From the NCBI GenBank assembly GCA_964539235.1, contig CAZIIK010000135.1, forward strand, positions 1 through 5,213: a stretch of DNA of 5,213 nucleotides, written 5' to 3'. The notes under the pieces are model-generated. The model was given only the letters and a program-made list of their open reading frames with translations. It did not search any database and was not told where the DNA came from. Made by a program: the position numbers and the translations under genes. Below are positions 4,986-5,213 of the stretch, piece by piece; position 1 is the stretch's first letter; each line of letters begins with the position of its first letter. Source of the stretch: CAZIIK01 sp964539235 (lineage in GTDB: Bacteria; Pseudomonadota; Gammaproteobacteria; Francisellales; CACEW01).

Positions 4986-5213
4986 TTACGTTGCTGAACT
5001 ATCAATGCTACCAAATTCCTTGAGTAAAACCTGAGCCTGTTTGGCGTTATTGATGGTCGATTCTATCTTTTTACGGTGGCGAATGATACCGGCATCTTGT
5101 AGCAAAATTTCCACCTCGGTTTCTGTAAAACAGGCCACTTGGTGAAAATCAAACCCTTTGAAGGCCTGGCGAAAATTTTCCCTTTTGCGGAGAATAGTTA
5201 GCCAGCTAAGTCC
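4986..5213 (-). pseudogene. tag: DNA-3-methyladenine glycosylase I, C-terminally truncated (5' partial)
   Basis: The frame is open from the window's right edge and gives 75 codons that align without gaps to the middle of Tag. It starts at GLSWLTILRKRENFRQAF, continues HQVACFTETEVEILL and QDAGIIRHRKKIESTINNAK, and ends at LLKEFGSI. Tag removes 3-methyladenine from alkylated DNA in the cytoplasm. In the E. coli protein (187 residues) the first visible residue would be near position 45. Conservation breaks off after EFGSI and is replaced by DSSAT and TAA at 4986-4988. Roughly the last 65 residues are therefore missing, including the C-terminal His and Cys zinc ligands known from E. coli Tag. The gene runs towards the IS remnant, and the truncation lies 23 bp from the IS hairpin, so the IS event probably removed its end. 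The residual protein is probably inactive. The 5' end is outside the window. Confidence 0.82.

Noticed and set aside
1..5213. CRISPR array, origin of replication or rRNA
   Set aside because: No regularly spaced direct repeats, no DnaA-box or iteron cluster and no rRNA-like sequence were seen; the fic leader repeats are inverted and irregularly spaced.

Overview
The window looks like a decayed accessory segment of a bacterial chromosome, most likely gammaproteobacterial. That guess rests on the Bcr/CflA-type transporter, the Tag glycosylase, the ISNCY-type transposase and the moderate, slightly AT-rich base composition. It is an inference from gene types, since no rRNA or other lineage marker is present. 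Three genes look intact, all on the minus strand: a Fic-domain protein, an MFS drug exporter and a TetR-type repressor. Around them lie fragments: two gene ends cut by the window edges, one gene tail, one cyclase scrap, a degenerate tRNA-like sequence and a broken insertion sequence.

Layout. 1-489 (+): C-terminal part of a DUF4143-type ATPase, cut by the window edge. 490-1036: no intact gene. It holds a 16-bp copy of a motif from the fic leader (515-530), a cyclase-family remnant (about 783-881) and, on the minus strand, a tRNA-like sequence with anticodon CAT (969-1046) whose 5' end overlaps the fic stop codon. 1037-2206 (-): fic gene with a complete HPFxDGNGRxxR motif, an N-terminal inhibitory-helix motif and a C-terminal winged helix. 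2207-2345: its leader, packed with inverted repeats of ATTAAAGAA/TTCTTTAAT. 2346-4137 (-): tetR followed by an overlapping MFS gene, plus the tail of a third gene (about 4137-4262) whose stop codon overlaps the tetR start. 4264-4963: an ISNCY-type insertion sequence remnant with an N-terminally truncated transposase and an inverted second copy of its own 3' end. 4986-5213 (-): tag (3-methyladenine DNA glycosylase I), with its C-terminal part missing next to the IS.

How the pieces relate. The tail gene, tetR and the MFS gene have overlapping stops and starts, so they look like one operon whose first gene was destroyed by the IS event. The native promoter of tetR and the exporter has therefore probably been lost or replaced. 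The fic gene appears independent. Its leader carries two 28-bp dyads with identical arms, and its product ends in a DNA-binding fold, so direct autoregulation is a reasonable hypothesis. I see no convincing new multi-gene system. The most interesting signals are the fic operator array, with a stray copy 1.75 kb away, and the tRNA-like sequence.
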